Source: Roseomonas sp.
GTDB lineage: Bacteria; Pseudomonadota; Alphaproteobacteria; Acetobacterales; Acetobacteraceae
Reading direction: 5' to 3'
Length of the DNA stretch: 64,000 nt
Assembly (NCBI GenBank): GCA_020249465.1
Contig: JADCFP010000037.1
Coordinates: 34,242-98,241, forward strand
Both the position numbers and the translations under genes were made by a program. Below the pieces are notes generated by a model. The model saw only the letters and a list, made by a program, of their open reading frames with translations, searched no databases and had not been told where the DNA came from. This document shows, piece by piece, positions 20,880-30,626 of this stretch. Position 1 is the first letter of the stretch. Every line of letters starts with the position of its first letter.

Positions 20880-21352
20880 AGCGATACTGTCGGATCAAGG
20901 CGCAGCACATAGGAACGCCAGGGTGCGCGCGCGGCAATACGCTCATAAAGCGCAATGGCGGCCTGATCGGTCTCGGGCACGATCCAGCGCAGATGCGACC
21001 AGGCCCGCGCAGTGCCAAGTGCGGCAAGCGCTTCAATCAAGGCTTTAGCTACGCCTTGGCGGCGTCCGGTGGGGGCCACGAAAAGATCATCCAGCGCGCC
21101 GCAGCGCCGGGCGAAGACGATTTCCGGCAGGTCAAAGAACAGCGCGAAGCCAAGCGCTTCCCCATCACGAAAGGCGGCCAGGATTTCCGCGCGCGGATCA
21201 TTGGCGATCATTTCCAGCACGGCCTCGGGCGTGGCCGGTGCGGCGCCAGCCAAATGCGGCGCCATCTCCGCGCCATAGGCAGCAAGCAATGGCAGCAGCA
21301 GATGATAGTCCTGCGGCAACAACAAACGCGTCCTGAAGGGCATCAAGCACAA
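20876..21352 (-). CDS. GNAT family N-acetyltransferase
   Basis: LDDLFVAPTGRRQGVAKALIEALAALG acetyl-CoA binding motif. Confidence 0.85.
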   Translation of the reverse strand: MCLMPFRTRLLLPQDYHLLLPLLAAYGAEMAPHLAGAAPATPEAVLEMIANDPRAEILAAFRDGEALGFALFFDLPEIVFARRCGALDDLFVAPTGRRQGVAKALIEALAALGTARAWSHLRWIVPETDQAAIALYERIAARAPWRSYVLRLDPTVSL

Positions 21353-21369
21353 CCCCCTAAAAACACTTA

Positions 21370-21398
21370 GGGCGCCGCATGACTTGCATGCGACGCCC
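21370..21398 (-). terminator. Stem-loop downstream of the histone-like gene, possible intrinsic terminator
   Basis: Minus strand GGGCGTCGCATG-CAAGT-CATGCGGCGCCC (12 bp, one mismatch) followed by TAAGTGTTTTT. Confidence 0.5.
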
Positions 21399-21421
21399 CA
21401 GTGCCGGGATCCGGTAGCTAA

Positions 21422-21832
21422 TCAGCTCGCCGGAGTATCAGACGGCGCCGGAGCAGCAGCGGCAGCGGCCTTACGGCGACGCGGCGCAGCGGCCTTCTTC
21501 GCGGCGGGCTTACGGCCAGCCTTCTTCGCGGCGGGCTTCTTCGCAGCAGCCTTCTTCGCAGCCGGCTTCGTCGCAGCGGCCTTCTTCGCGGCGGGCTTCT
21601 TCGCAGTAGCCTTCTTCGCAGCCGGCTTCTTCGCAGCAGCCTTCTTCGCAGCAGGCTTCTTCTTCGCAGCGGCCTTCTTCGCGGCCGGCTTCTTAGCAGC
21701 GGCCTTCTTCGCAGCCGGCTTCTTCGCAGCAGGCTTGCGCTTGGCTGGGGCCTTCTTCTTCGCCGCGGCCATGGCCATCGCCTGGGCGCGCGGGGTTTCT
21801 TCGGTTTCGGTAGTCTCGATGATATCAGTCAT
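21422..21832 (-). CDS. Histone H1-like Lys/Ala/Pro repeat protein
   Basis: MTDIIETTETEETPRAQAMAMAAAKKKAPAKRKPAAKKPAAKKAAAKK... long AAKKPAAKKAA repeats. Confidence 0.8.
   Translation of the reverse strand: MTDIIETTETEETPRAQAMAMAAAKKKAPAKRKPAAKKPAAKKAAAKKPAAKKAAAKKKPAAKKAAAKKPAAKKATAKKPAAKKAAATKPAAKKAAAKKPAAKKAGRKPAAKKAAAPRRRKAAAAAAPAPSDTPAS
21505..21750 (-). repeat. Degenerate tandem coding repeat (AAKKPAAKKA units) in the histone-like gene
   Basis: Recurring gcggccttcttcgcggcgggcttcttcgca-type units on the + strand. Confidence 0.8.
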
Positions 21833-22144
21833 CAGAGGATGAATCTCCATGTGTTCCTGTTGAAGGCGTTCATGGGAAGGCAGCGCTGAGCGCGGCAAAT
21901 TCCCAATTCCAACCTGGGGTACAGCAGGTGGGGTCGGTGATGGCGGCGACGCGCGGATCCCGATGCGCGGACCGACAGGACTGAAAGTCTCCGCGAAGCG
22001 CAGCCGCCAAAAGCTTCACGGCGCGCGGTATTCCAGCGCGGCGTGTTCCCCCTGGCCTCTCTCCCGCCCCGTGCACACGCCATCACGGCGGCTTGGGGTG
22101 GTATGGAACCCTGATCGCGTGAAGCGAAGGGCCCCTTGAGTCTG

Positions 22145-22158
22145 CGGTCCATGGACCG
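22145..22158. repeat. Perfect 14-bp palindrome CGGTCCATGGACCG in intergenic DNA
   Basis: Sequence equals its reverse complement; no supported CDS here. Confidence 0.7.
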
Positions 22159-22357
22159 TCCTTCCCTGCTGCGGCAATTCCGCCTTGCCGATCGCAGCAC
22201 CTTCCCGCTTCGCCGCGCCTTGCTTCAGGTGATGTGCCTGACCTCAGGAGCAATTTTTCGCAGCGTTCAGGCAGTGCGAATCGCGCAAAAGAATCACGCG
22301 CATCTCACGCTATCTTCATCACCATGAGTCGTGTCAACAAAATCCGTCACATTTCGC

Positions 22358-22393
22358 AAAAAAAAATGCGCGCATCGCTTCATGATGCGCGCA
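22358..22393 (-). terminator. Intrinsic terminator downstream of the citrate/2-methylcitrate synthase gene
   Basis: Minus strand TGCGCGCATC-ATGAAGC-GATGCGCGCA-TTTTTTTTT: 10-bp perfect stem plus T9. Confidence 0.9.
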
Positions 22394-22472
22394 GTGTGAC
22401 ATGCATGCCGCGGTTTCATGCCTGGCAGCGCGGCTTCACCATCTCTAAAAAAATGATGAATACATCTGCAAA

Positions 22473-23609
22473 CTATCGTGCTGACAGCGGTGGCACCGGG
22501 CGCTGATCGGGACCCGTATACCAAGAGAGGGGGCGAATGAGGCGATTATCCGCGCCTTGTTCAATCACATGCGCCGACCAGCCCGTGATGCGGGACGCGA
22601 CGAAGATCGGCGTGAAAAGCGGGATTTCAAAACCCATCAGGTAATAGGCAGGGCCTGCCGGGAAATCGAGATTTGGGTGGATGTTCTTCTTCTCCAGCAT
22701 CTCGGCCGCCAGGATGCGGCTGATCTCCATCCAGGTCTTGTCGCCCACAACTTCGGCCATTTTCTCGGCATATTTGCGCATGGTGGGCACGCGGCTATCG
22801 CCGGTCTTGTAGACGCGATGGCCAAAGCCCATGACCAGCGCCTTGTGGTCAAAGCGGCTTTGGATCCACTCCTTCGCCAGCTTCGGGTCGCCGATTTCCT
22901 TCAGCGTATGCATCACCGCCTCATTGGCGCCGCCATGCAGCGGCCCCTTGAGCGAGGCGATGCCCGCCGTGATCGCGCCATGCATATCGGCGCCTGAGGA
23001 GGTCACCAGCCGCGCCGTATAGGTGGAGGCGTTGAAGGTATGTTCCGCATACAGGATCATGGAAACATCAAAAGCCTTAAGCACTTCCGGCTGCGGCACC
23101 TTGCCCAGGATCAGGTTGAAGACATTCTCGGCAAAGCTATGCGCAGGGTTCGGCGCCACGACCGGCAGGCCGCGGGAAGCACGATAGGCAGCTGCAATCG
23201 CCGTTGGGATTTTGGCGAAAAGCCGCTTCGCCTTGCGATACTGCGCGGGTAGGGAGACATCGGCGGTCTCCGCATCTTCCATCCCCATGAAGGAAACTGC
23301 CGTGCGGATGGCATCCATCGGGTGCGCATCCTTGGGCATTTCGCGGATCACGCGATGCAACGCAGGGCTGATTTCACGCTCGGCGGCGGTCTCGGCCTTG
23401 AAGGCGGCAAGCTGCTTGGCATTGGGCAATTCGCCTTCCCAAAGCAGATAGGCCACTTCCTCAAAGCTGCAATTCTCAGCGAGGTCCTGCACCGCATAGC
23501 CACGATAGGTGAGGCTATTCGTCTCCGGCATCACCTTCGATACAGCAGAGACATCGGCATAGACGCCGACCAGGCCCTTATAGATTTCGGGTTTCGTCGT
23601 TTCGTTCAT
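22473..23609 (-). CDS. prpC: Citrate synthase family protein, likely 2-methylcitrate synthase
   Basis: IYKGLVGVYADVSAVSKV; LHGGANEAVMHTLKEIGDP; GFGHRVYKTGDSRVPTM; adjacent to prpD. Confidence 0.85.
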   Translation of the reverse strand: MNETTKPEIYKGLVGVYADVSAVSKVMPETNSLTYRGYAVQDLAENCSFEEVAYLLWEGELPNAKQLAAFKAETAAEREISPALHRVIREMPKDAHPMDAIRTAVSFMGMEDAETADVSLPAQYRKAKRLFAKIPTAIAAAYRASRGLPVVAPNPAHSFAENVFNLILGKVPQPEVLKAFDVSMILYAEHTFNASTYTARLVTSSGADMHGAITAGIASLKGPLHGGANEAVMHTLKEIGDPKLAKEWIQSRFDHKALVMGFGHRVYKTGDSRVPTMRKYAEKMAEVVGDKTWMEISRILAAEMLEKKNIHPNLDFPAGPAYYLMGFEIPLFTPIFVASRITGWSAHVIEQGADNRLIRPLSWYTGPDQRPVPPLSAR

Positions 23610-23682
23610 CGGGTTTCTTCCCTTGCTATCCTGGCTGCGGGCCGGCGCGCGCGGCGCCGACCCTGCCTTCCTCACGCAGACT

Positions 23683-25209
23683 TCAGAAGATACCGGGCTT
23701 GCTGTCCAGCAGGCCACCGGCCGGCAGCGCCACATTCAGCGCGCTGAGCTCGCCCGCCTTCAGCTTGGCCAAATCCTGCACCACTTCCAGGAAGCGGTTG
23801 GACTCACGGGTGGAGATGATGCCATCCGTGATGGTCTTGAACTTGCGGATGTAATCTGCCCGGCCGAAGGGCTTGGCGCCATTCGGGTGGGCGTTGGCGA
23901 CACCAAGCTCATCCACCAGGCGCGAGCCATCCTTGAACAGGATCTCAACGCGCCCGCCGAAGGAAAGCTCATTCGGGTCGCGGGAATGGTATTTGCGGGT
24001 CCATTCCGCATCTTCCCGCGTTTCGACCTTGTGCCAGAGCCTGACGGTATCGGCCCGGCCCGCCCGCTTCGGCGCGTAGCTGTCCACATGATGCCAGCGG
24101 CCATCCTGCAACGCGACCGCGAAGATGTACATGATGGAATGGTCCAGCGTCTCACGGCTCGCCTTCGGGTCCATCTTCTGCGGGTCATTGGCGCCAGTGC
24201 CGATCACGTAATGGGTGTGATGGCTGGTATGGATGATGATTTTCTCAATCGCCTCCATATCCTTGATCTGCTCGCGCATGCGGAAGGCCAGGTCAATCAG
24301 CGCCTGGGATTGGTATTCGGCGGAGTGTTCCTTGGTGTAGGAGTCCAGAATGGAGCGCTTGGGCTCACCCGCTTCCGGCAGCGGCACTTCGTAATAGACC
24401 GGGCCATAGACATCCTTGCGGTTGGACCGCCCGGACAGCACCCAGGCAATCACGCTGTCTTCGCCTTCATAAATCGGCGAAGGCGCACCTTCACCGCGCA
24501 TGCAGCGATCCACCGCTTCCACGGCCAGCTTGCCGGCATGGGCCGGGGCATAGGCCTTCCAGGATGAGATCTCGCCCTTGCGCGATTGCCGGAAGGAGAC
24601 GGAGGTATGCAGCGCCTGCTGGATGGATTGGAATACCACTTCCTGCTTCAGGCCGAGCAGCGTGCCGATGCCGGCGGCGGCCGCGGGGCAAAGATGCGCG
24701 ATGTGATCCACCTTATGTTCATGCAGGCAAATCGCGCGCACCAGATCAATATGCAGCTCATAGCCGGTGGCAAGGCCACGGATCAGATCGCGCCCGGATT
24801 TCCCCATGGCCTGCGCCACCGCCAGGATCGGCGGGATATTGTCGCCAGGGTGCGAGTAATCGGCGGCGAGGAACGTGTCGTGCATGTCCAATTCACGCAC
24901 GGCGGTGCCATTCGCCCAGGCCGCCCATTCGGGGGAAACCGTGGTGGCGGATTTCACGCCAAATACCTGCGCGCCGCCCGCCTTCTTCGCATGGCCAAGC
25001 GCCATGCCGCGCGCCGAGACCACCGGGCGGCGGTTGATGGCAGCGATGGCGACCGAGGCATTGTCGATGATCCGGTTGATGATCATCTCCTGCACTGGCT
25101 TTTCGACCGCGACCTTATCCACGGCGACTCCCGCCATTTTCCAGGCCAATTGATCTTCGCGCTTCAATAGCGCCTTGGATGGGTGAACTTTTACCGGGTG
25201 CAGTTTCAT
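23683..25209 (-). CDS. prpD: MmgE/PrpD family protein, likely 2-methylcitrate dehydratase
   Basis: [57 protein letters not shown]; long homology to PrpD-type proteins. Confidence 0.88.
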   Translation of the reverse strand: MKLHPVKVHPSKALLKREDQLAWKMAGVAVDKVAVEKPVQEMIINRIIDNASVAIAAINRRPVVSARGMALGHAKKAGGAQVFGVKSATTVSPEWAAWANGTAVRELDMHDTFLAADYSHPGDNIPPILAVAQAMGKSGRDLIRGLATGYELHIDLVRAICLHEHKVDHIAHLCPAAAAGIGTLLGLKQEVVFQSIQQALHTSVSFRQSRKGEISSWKAYAPAHAGKLAVEAVDRCMRGEGAPSPIYEGEDSVIAWVLSGRSNRKDVYGPVYYEVPLPEAGEPKRSILDSYTKEHSAEYQSQALIDLAFRMREQIKDMEAIEKIIIHTSHHTHYVIGTGANDPQKMDPKASRETLDHSIMYIFAVALQDGRWHHVDSYAPKRAGRADTVRLWHKVETREDAEWTRKYHSRDPNELSFGGRVEILFKDGSRLVDELGVANAHPNGAKPFGRADYIRKFKTITDGIISTRESNRFLEVVQDLAKLKAGELSALNVALPAGGLLDSKPGIF

Positions 25210-25345
25210 CTGGGGCTTCTCCCTTTGTTGCTGGCAACTTGCCTGATGGGGCGATGTTGTGCGCCCATCGCGCGCCATCGTCCAATCCAATTGACGTGGC
25301 GCGCTGATAGGTTTTCCGTATGGGCGAAACCGTATTGGAACGAAG

Positions 25346-26272
25346 ATGGATTTTCGCCTGATCCGCCGCCTGGGGCATTTTCTCGCCGTGGCCGAAGAAG
25401 GTCATTTCGGTCGTGCCGCCGCGCGGCTTGGCATTTCGCAGCCACCGCTGACGGCGCAAATCCAATTGCTGGAACGCGAATTGGGCGTGAAGCTGCTGGA
25501 ACGCAGCGGCAAGGGCGCGCGCCCGACCCGCGAAGGGGAAGCGCTGCTGCCACTCGCGCGCCGCATCGCTGGCAATGCGGCTGATCTGGAAAGCCTCGCG
25601 CGCGAATTGCGCATGGGCCATCACGCGCCGGTTTCCATCGCCTGCGTCACCTCGGCGCTATTCGATTATCTGCCGCCCATCGTGCGCGCCATGCAGGCGG
25701 CACGCCCGGAAGCCGCGATTGGCGTGCGCGAAATGGACACCGCCGAAGCCTTGGAAGCGCTTCGCCGGGGAGAGGTTGATCTGGCCTTGCTCCGTTCAGA
25801 TCGTGATCGCGCGCCGATCAAGCTGAGGCCGCTCGGGGAAGACAGGCTCGCTGCCGCCTTGCCGGAAGGCCATCCGATCTTGAGTGGGCCTGATCCCTTG
25901 CCGCTGTCTGCCCTGGCCGAAGCGCCGATGCTGATGCTGCCGCGCGCGATCAGCCCGGCCTATTCGGATGCGATGACAGCGGCCTGCCATGCGGCGGGCT
26001 TCACGCCGCGCGTGGTGCGCGAAGTGGGATCAGCCATGGCGCAGCTTGGCTTTGTCGCGGCGGGATTGGGTGTGGCCTTGGTCTCGGAAGGGATGGCGCG
26101 GCTCAATCCGCCGGGTGTGGCATTTCGGATTCTCTCTGGCCCAATTCGCGGCGTCGGCGTGGCACTCGCCTGGAATGCAGAGCGGGAGAATGAGGCGACG
26201 AAGCTCGCGCTTGAAATCGCCGATGCGCAATTTCCGCCCGCAGCCCTGGCCCGCAACACGGGCCTGCGTTAG
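25346..26272 (+). CDS. LysR family transcriptional regulator
   Basis: [53 protein letters not shown]; divergent from prpD. Confidence 0.92.
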   Translation: MDFRLIRRLGHFLAVAEEGHFGRAAARLGISQPPLTAQIQLLERELGVKLLERSGKGARPTREGEALLPLARRIAGNAADLESLARELRMGHHAPVSIACVTSALFDYLPPIVRAMQAARPEAAIGVREMDTAEALEALRRGEVDLALLRSDRDRAPIKLRPLGEDRLAAALPEGHPILSGPDPLPLSALAEAPMLMLPRAISPAYSDAMTAACHAAGFTPRVVREVGSAMAQLGFVAAGLGVALVSEGMARLNPPGVAFRILSGPIRGVGVALAWNAERENEATKLALEIADAQFPPAALARNTGLR

Positions 26273-26311
26273 CTTGATCCGCCATCCGGATCACACTTGC
26301 AGGAGTAGCCC

Positions 26312-27700
26312 ATGCCCGCCACCACCCCTTTTGATCGCGTCATTCGTGGCACGCTGGTGCTGCCCGATCGCATCCTGGCCAATGGCTGGGTCGCGACGCG
26401 CGGCGAGGTGATCGCCGGCATCGGCGAAGGGCCATCTCCGGTTGCCACTTCGGTTGAGGATTACGGCAGCAAGCTGATCATGCCGGGGCTGGTGGATGGG
26501 CATATGCATACCTCATCCTCACGCGGGTGGCCGGGGATTGAGGGCGCTTCCAAAACCGCTGCCGCGGGTGGCGTCACCACTTGCGTTGACATGCCCTATG
26601 ATGTGCCGCGCCCGGTAACGAATGCCGGTATTTTCAAGGAAAAGGTCGAATATGTGAATCGCCTGTCCCATGTGGATATGGCGCTTTACGGCACCATCCT
26701 GAAATCGGGCGGCGTGGATGCCATTGCGGGCTTGGCCGAAGCCGGCGCCTGTTCCTTCAAGCTTTCCACTTATGAATATGACCCGGTACGCTTCCCGCGC
26801 ATTGACCACCCGACCATGGTCGCGGCCTTTCGCGAAATCGCCAAGACCGGGCTGATGGTGGCCGTGCATAATGAGGATCAGGAAATCGTCATCCGCCTGA
26901 CCGAGGAAGCCAAGGCCGCCGGCAATACCTCTCCCATCTGGCATTGCCGCACCCGCCCGCCGCTTTGTGAGACCATGGCGGATCTCGAGATTTTCGAAAT
27001 CGGGCTTGAGACAGGCGCGCATGTGCATATCGCCCATTCATCGCTGGCGCGCGGTTTTGAGATTGCCGAGGTATTCCGCCGTATGGGCGGCAAGGCATCG
27101 GGCGAGGCCTGCCTGCAATACCTGTGTATGACGGAAGAAGACATCATCCGGCTTGAAGGCTTCGGCAAATGCAACCCTCCCTTCCGCACGGCGGATGAGG
27201 TGGAACGCATGTGGGGCGCCTTTGCCAAGGGGCAGGTCGCTTATGTCTCCACCGATCACGCGCCCTGGCCGCGTGATCGCAAGACCTATACGGGCGATAT
27301 CTTCACCGTCGGCGCGGGCCTCACGGGGATGCAAAGCTTCGCCCCCGTGATGTTCACCCTATTGAAGCAGCGCGGCCTGTCACCCAGCCTGATGGCGCTT
27401 TATTGCGCCGAACGCCCGGCGCGCTTCCATGGGCTTTATCCGAAGAAGGGCGCGCTGCGCGTTGGTGCAGATGCCGATCTGTTGGTGATGGAAGAAGGTG
27501 ATTTCACCTTTGATGCACGCGACATCCAGGACCAGGAAGATGCCAAATGGTCGCCCTATGATGGCATGAAGGTGAAGGGCCGCGTTGCTGCCACCTGGCT
27601 GCGCGGGCAGCAGATTTGGGATGGCAAGCAGGTTTTGGCCAAGCCCGGCGCCGGGCGCTTCGTGCCGCGTCAACACAGGGAAAGCTATGTCGGGGAATAA
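26312..27700 (+). CDS. Cyclic amidohydrolase (dihydroorotase/allantoinase/hydantoinase superfamily)
   Basis: KLIMPGLVDGHMHTSSSRGWPGIEGASKTAAAGGVTTCVDMP; VHNEDQEI; VHIAHSS; STDHAPW. Confidence 0.87.
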   Translation: MPATTPFDRVIRGTLVLPDRILANGWVATRGEVIAGIGEGPSPVATSVEDYGSKLIMPGLVDGHMHTSSSRGWPGIEGASKTAAAGGVTTCVDMPYDVPRPVTNAGIFKEKVEYVNRLSHVDMALYGTILKSGGVDAIAGLAEAGACSFKLSTYEYDPVRFPRIDHPTMVAAFREIAKTGLMVAVHNEDQEIVIRLTEEAKAAGNTSPIWHCRTRPPLCETMADLEIFEIGLETGAHVHIAHSSLARGFEIAEVFRRMGGKASGEACLQYLCMTEEDIIRLEGFGKCNPPFRTADEVERMWGAFAKGQVAYVSTDHAPWPRDRKTYTGDIFTVGAGLTGMQSFAPVMFTLLKQRGLSPSLMALYCAERPARFHGLYPKKGALRVGADADLLVMEEGDFTFDARDIQDQEDAKWSPYDGMKVKGRVAATWLRGQQIWDGKQVLAKPGAGRFVPRQHRESYVGE

Positions 27701-27980
27701 GGACAAGCAGCGCCCGGAAGGGCATTGGATCAAGCGCCCACCGCGGCCTTCGAAGCAAGCTGCTCCGCCACCGCGGCGCAAGCCCGGCCTGGTGCAGGCG
27801 ATGGTCGCGGGTTCGGTTGGCATCATGCTTGGGATGTTGAATGCCGCCGCCACGGGGGCGGGCGGCTTGCCCGATCCCGTGCCGGCGATTGCCGCCGGCA
27901 TTGGGCTTTGCATTGGCGCTATTGCGACCTGGCGGCTTTTTGGCGGCACGCGGCAGGATTTTCGGGATTTGTTTTTCTGA
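27687..27980 (+). CDS. Small membrane protein of unknown function
   Basis: MSGNKDKQRPEGHWIKRPPRPSKQ basic N-terminus then two hydrophobic stretches; start overlaps upstream gene. Confidence 0.6.
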   Translation: MSGNKDKQRPEGHWIKRPPRPSKQAAPPPRRKPGLVQAMVAGSVGIMLGMLNAAATGAGGLPDPVPAIAAGIGLCIGAIATWRLFGGTRQDFRDLFF

Positions 27981-28046
27981 AGCCCGCTTGCCGCTGGGTA
28001 TTGCTTGGCCCATGGAGGGCCTTCCATTTTCGCAGGGAGAAACGCG

Positions 28047-28544
28047 ATGAATTCCGCAGATTATTATGTAAAGCACCTGGCGGTGGATTTGCCGCTCGCG
28101 ACCGCTGACAAGATCGCCGATGTCACGCTGGCAACCGGCCGCGCGGCGGGCATGCTGCCGCTGACAGTCGTTGTGCTGGATGCCGGCGGGCATGTTGTGG
28201 TGCAAAAGCGCGAAGATGGTTCGGGCATTTTGCGCGCCGAGATCGCGCGCGGCAAAGCCTATGCCGCGCTCGGCATGGGGGTTGGCAGCCGTATCCTGCG
28301 TGATCGGTTGAAGGAACGCATTGCCTTCCAGGCCGCTGTCGCCGCCGCTTCCGATGGCAGCTTTGTGCCCGTGCCGGGTGGCGTGCTGATCCTGAATGCC
28401 GCCGGCGCGGTGATTGGCGCGGTTGGCGTGAGCGGCGATGCCTCTGACCGCGATGAACACGCGGCTTGCGAGGGCATCAAGGCCGCCGGGCTTGCTTCCC
28501 ACCCCGATGCGGCGGTTGAGAATTGGCGCGATGCCGCGCTTTGA
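28047..28544 (+). CDS. GlcG/HbpS family heme-binding-like protein
   Basis: GRAAGMLPLTVVVLDAGGHVVVQKREDGSGILRAEIARGKAYAAL; GAVIGAVGVSGDASDRDEHAACEGIKAAGL. Confidence 0.87.
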   Translation: MNSADYYVKHLAVDLPLATADKIADVTLATGRAAGMLPLTVVVLDAGGHVVVQKREDGSGILRAEIARGKAYAALGMGVGSRILRDRLKERIAFQAAVAAASDGSFVPVPGGVLILNAAGAVIGAVGVSGDASDRDEHAACEGIKAAGLASHPDAAVENWRDAAL

Positions 28545-28588
28545 GCATTTTCAAGCCAAGTGGCATCACGTAGTGGCTCGGAAAATGC
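28545..28588. repeat. REP/RIME-like palindromic intergenic element
   Basis: GCATTTTC...AGCCA...TGGCT..GAAAATGC nested inverted repeats; resembles GAGCATTTTC...GAAAATGCGACC elements common in alphaproteobacteria. Confidence 0.6.
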
Positions 28589-28626
28589 GACCAAAGAAAG
28601 GTTTAGGGCGTGTCCGGTGAACGAAC

Positions 28627-29625
28627 GTGAACAGGACACGCACTGAGATTGGCCGCCGCGCCGTGCTGCTTGGCGCTGGCACGGCGCTAATCAATACGGC
28701 GGCGCGGGCGCAGGAGGTTTATCCCTCCCGTCCGATCCGCATGATCATCCCCTTCCCCGCCGGCGGTCCCACCGATGTCTATGCGCGGCTTTATGCTGAG
28801 CGCCTGGGCCGCGAACTGGGCCAGCCGGTGGTGACGGAAAATCGTGGCGGTGCGGGGGGTGCGATTGGGTCATTGGAGGTGTCTCGCGCGCGGCCCGATG
28901 GCTATACGATTCTGTTCGGCACGGCTTCGACCCATGCGCTTTATCCGCTGGTGACGCGCCAGCCGCAATTTGATGTGGTGCGGGATTTCACGACGATTGC
29001 AGAATTGGGCGGTGGGCCGCTGTGTTGGCTGGCACATCCTTCGCGCCCCGCAACGCTCCGTTCCTTTGTGGACGCGGCGCGCAATGCGAACCCACCGCTT
29101 TCCTATGGCTCACCGGGCAGCGGGACCATGATGCATCTTGCGACCGAATTGCTGAAGCAGCAGGCGGGCGGGGTAGCACTGACCCATGTGCCGTATCGCG
29201 GCGCGGCGCCGGCGATGAATGATTTGATCGGCGGCACCTTGGCGCTCGCGGTCAATACTTTCGGCGGAGGCTTGCCGCTTCATCAAGGCGGGCGCGCGCG
29301 CATGTTGGCGGTGGCGACAGCGCGGCGTTTGGATGCTGCCCCCGATGTACCTACCGTGGCCGAAGCGCTTGGCCTTGCCGGTTTTGAAGCGGTGCTTTGG
29401 CATGCGGTATTCGCGCCCCCTGCCCTGCCCGCGCCAATCCTGGAACGGCTTTCCGCCGCCACCAATGCAGCACTCGCCGATCCTGCCTTCCGCGCCAGCC
29501 TTGCCGCATCCGGCATCACCGCTTCCGCGCCTGGCACCCCCGCCAGCGCCGCCGCTTTCATCGCCGCCGAGACCAGGCGTTACGCGCCTGTGGTCGAGGC
29601 TATTCGTCCGGAGCTTGATCAATGA
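28627..29625 (+). CDS. Bug/TctC family substrate-binding protein
   Basis: GRRAVLLGAGTALINTAARA signal; YPSRPIRMIIPFPAGGPTDVYARL...VVTENRGGAGGAIGSLEVSRARPDG. Confidence 0.9.
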   Translation: MNRTRTEIGRRAVLLGAGTALINTAARAQEVYPSRPIRMIIPFPAGGPTDVYARLYAERLGRELGQPVVTENRGGAGGAIGSLEVSRARPDGYTILFGTASTHALYPLVTRQPQFDVVRDFTTIAELGGGPLCWLAHPSRPATLRSFVDAARNANPPLSYGSPGSGTMMHLATELLKQQAGGVALTHVPYRGAAPAMNDLIGGTLALAVNTFGGGLPLHQGGRARMLAVATARRLDAAPDVPTVAEALGLAGFEAVLWHAVFAPPALPAPILERLSAATNAALADPAFRASLAASGITASAPGTPASAAAFIAAETRRYAPVVEAIRPELDQ

Positions 29626-30566
29626 CTCGCACACTTCGCCTTGCCGGCGCCCAAATGGGACCGAACCAGAAAGCCGATAGCCGTGAAGCGATTCTGGCGC
29701 GCATGATCGCGTTGTTGGAACAGGCCGCCGCCGCCGGCGCGAAGATGGTGGTGTTTCCGGAATTGCCGCTGACCACCTTCTTCCCGCGCTGGCTGTTCAC
29801 GGACCAGGCGGAATTGGATTCTTATTTTGAACGCGAAATGCCCAATCCGCGCGTGCAGCCCTTGTTTGATCGCGCGCGCACCTTGGGCATTGGCTTTTAT
29901 CTTGGCTATGCGGAGCTCACACCGCACGGCAAGCGCTACAATACGGCAATCACGGTCGGGCCGGATGGCAGCGTGCTTGGCAAATATCGCAAAATCCATC
30001 TGCCGGGCACGGTGGAACCGCGCGTCGGCGATCGCTTCCAGCAATTGGAAAAGCGCTATTTCGAATATGGCGATCTGGGCTTCCCAGCTTTTCGCGGCCC
30101 GGAAGCCTGGGGCCGGCCCGTGCTTGGCATGTTGATCTGCAATGACCGCCGCTGGCCAGAAGCCTGGCGCTGCTATGGTTTGCAGGGGATCGAGTTGATG
30201 CTGATTGGCTATAACTCGGCCGCCTATGACCCGATGGGGGGCGATAGCGAAGATCAGTCCTTGCGGACCTTCCATTCTACCCTCGCCGTGCAGGGCAATG
30301 CCTATATGAACGCGACCTGGGCGATTTCGGTTGCCAAGGCGGGTGTTGAGGATGGCTCGGGCCTCATTGGTGGCTCGGTGATTGTGGACCCGAATGGCCG
30401 CGTGGTGGCGGAAGCCAAGACGCTGGGTGATGAGATCATCGTCGCCGATGTGGATTTCGATGCCTGCAAGCAGGGGAAGGAGAAGATGTTCAACTTCGCC
30501 GCCCATCGCCGGCCGCAATGGTATCGCGCCATGATTGACCAGGTGGGGGCGGTGCCGCCGGCGTGA
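29622..30566 (+). CDS. Nitrilase superfamily N-carbamoyl-D-amino acid hydrolase-like protein (copy 1)
   Basis: VVFPELPLTTFFPRW; KYRKIHLPG; MLICNDRRWPEAWR; Glu-Lys-Cys triad visible. Confidence 0.88.
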   Translation: MTRTLRLAGAQMGPNQKADSREAILARMIALLEQAAAAGAKMVVFPELPLTTFFPRWLFTDQAELDSYFEREMPNPRVQPLFDRARTLGIGFYLGYAELTPHGKRYNTAITVGPDGSVLGKYRKIHLPGTVEPRVGDRFQQLEKRYFEYGDLGFPAFRGPEAWGRPVLGMLICNDRRWPEAWRCYGLQGIELMLIGYNSAAYDPMGGDSEDQSLRTFHSTLAVQGNAYMNATWAISVAKAGVEDGSGLIGGSVIVDPNGRVVAEAKTLGDEIIVADVDFDACKQGKEKMFNFAAHRRPQWYRAMIDQVGAVPPA

Positions 30567-30626
30567 TGCGCGCGGCGCAATTCACGATGACACACTTATA
30601 TATATGAGTAAGCGAAGGATCAGCCC

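Noticed and set aside
21505-21750. Possible CRISPR-like array
   Set aside because: Repeats are in-frame coding repeats with no unique spacers of constant length.
21384-21842. 152-aa Phe/Ala repeat ORF on the + strand
   Set aside because: Antisense of the AAKK repeats in the histone-like gene (AAFFAAGF is the complementary reading).
21890-22140. RNase P, tmRNA, SelC or SRP RNA
   Set aside because: Looked for GAGGAAAGTCC-type RNase P cores, the tmRNA tag and SRP signatures on both strands and found none.
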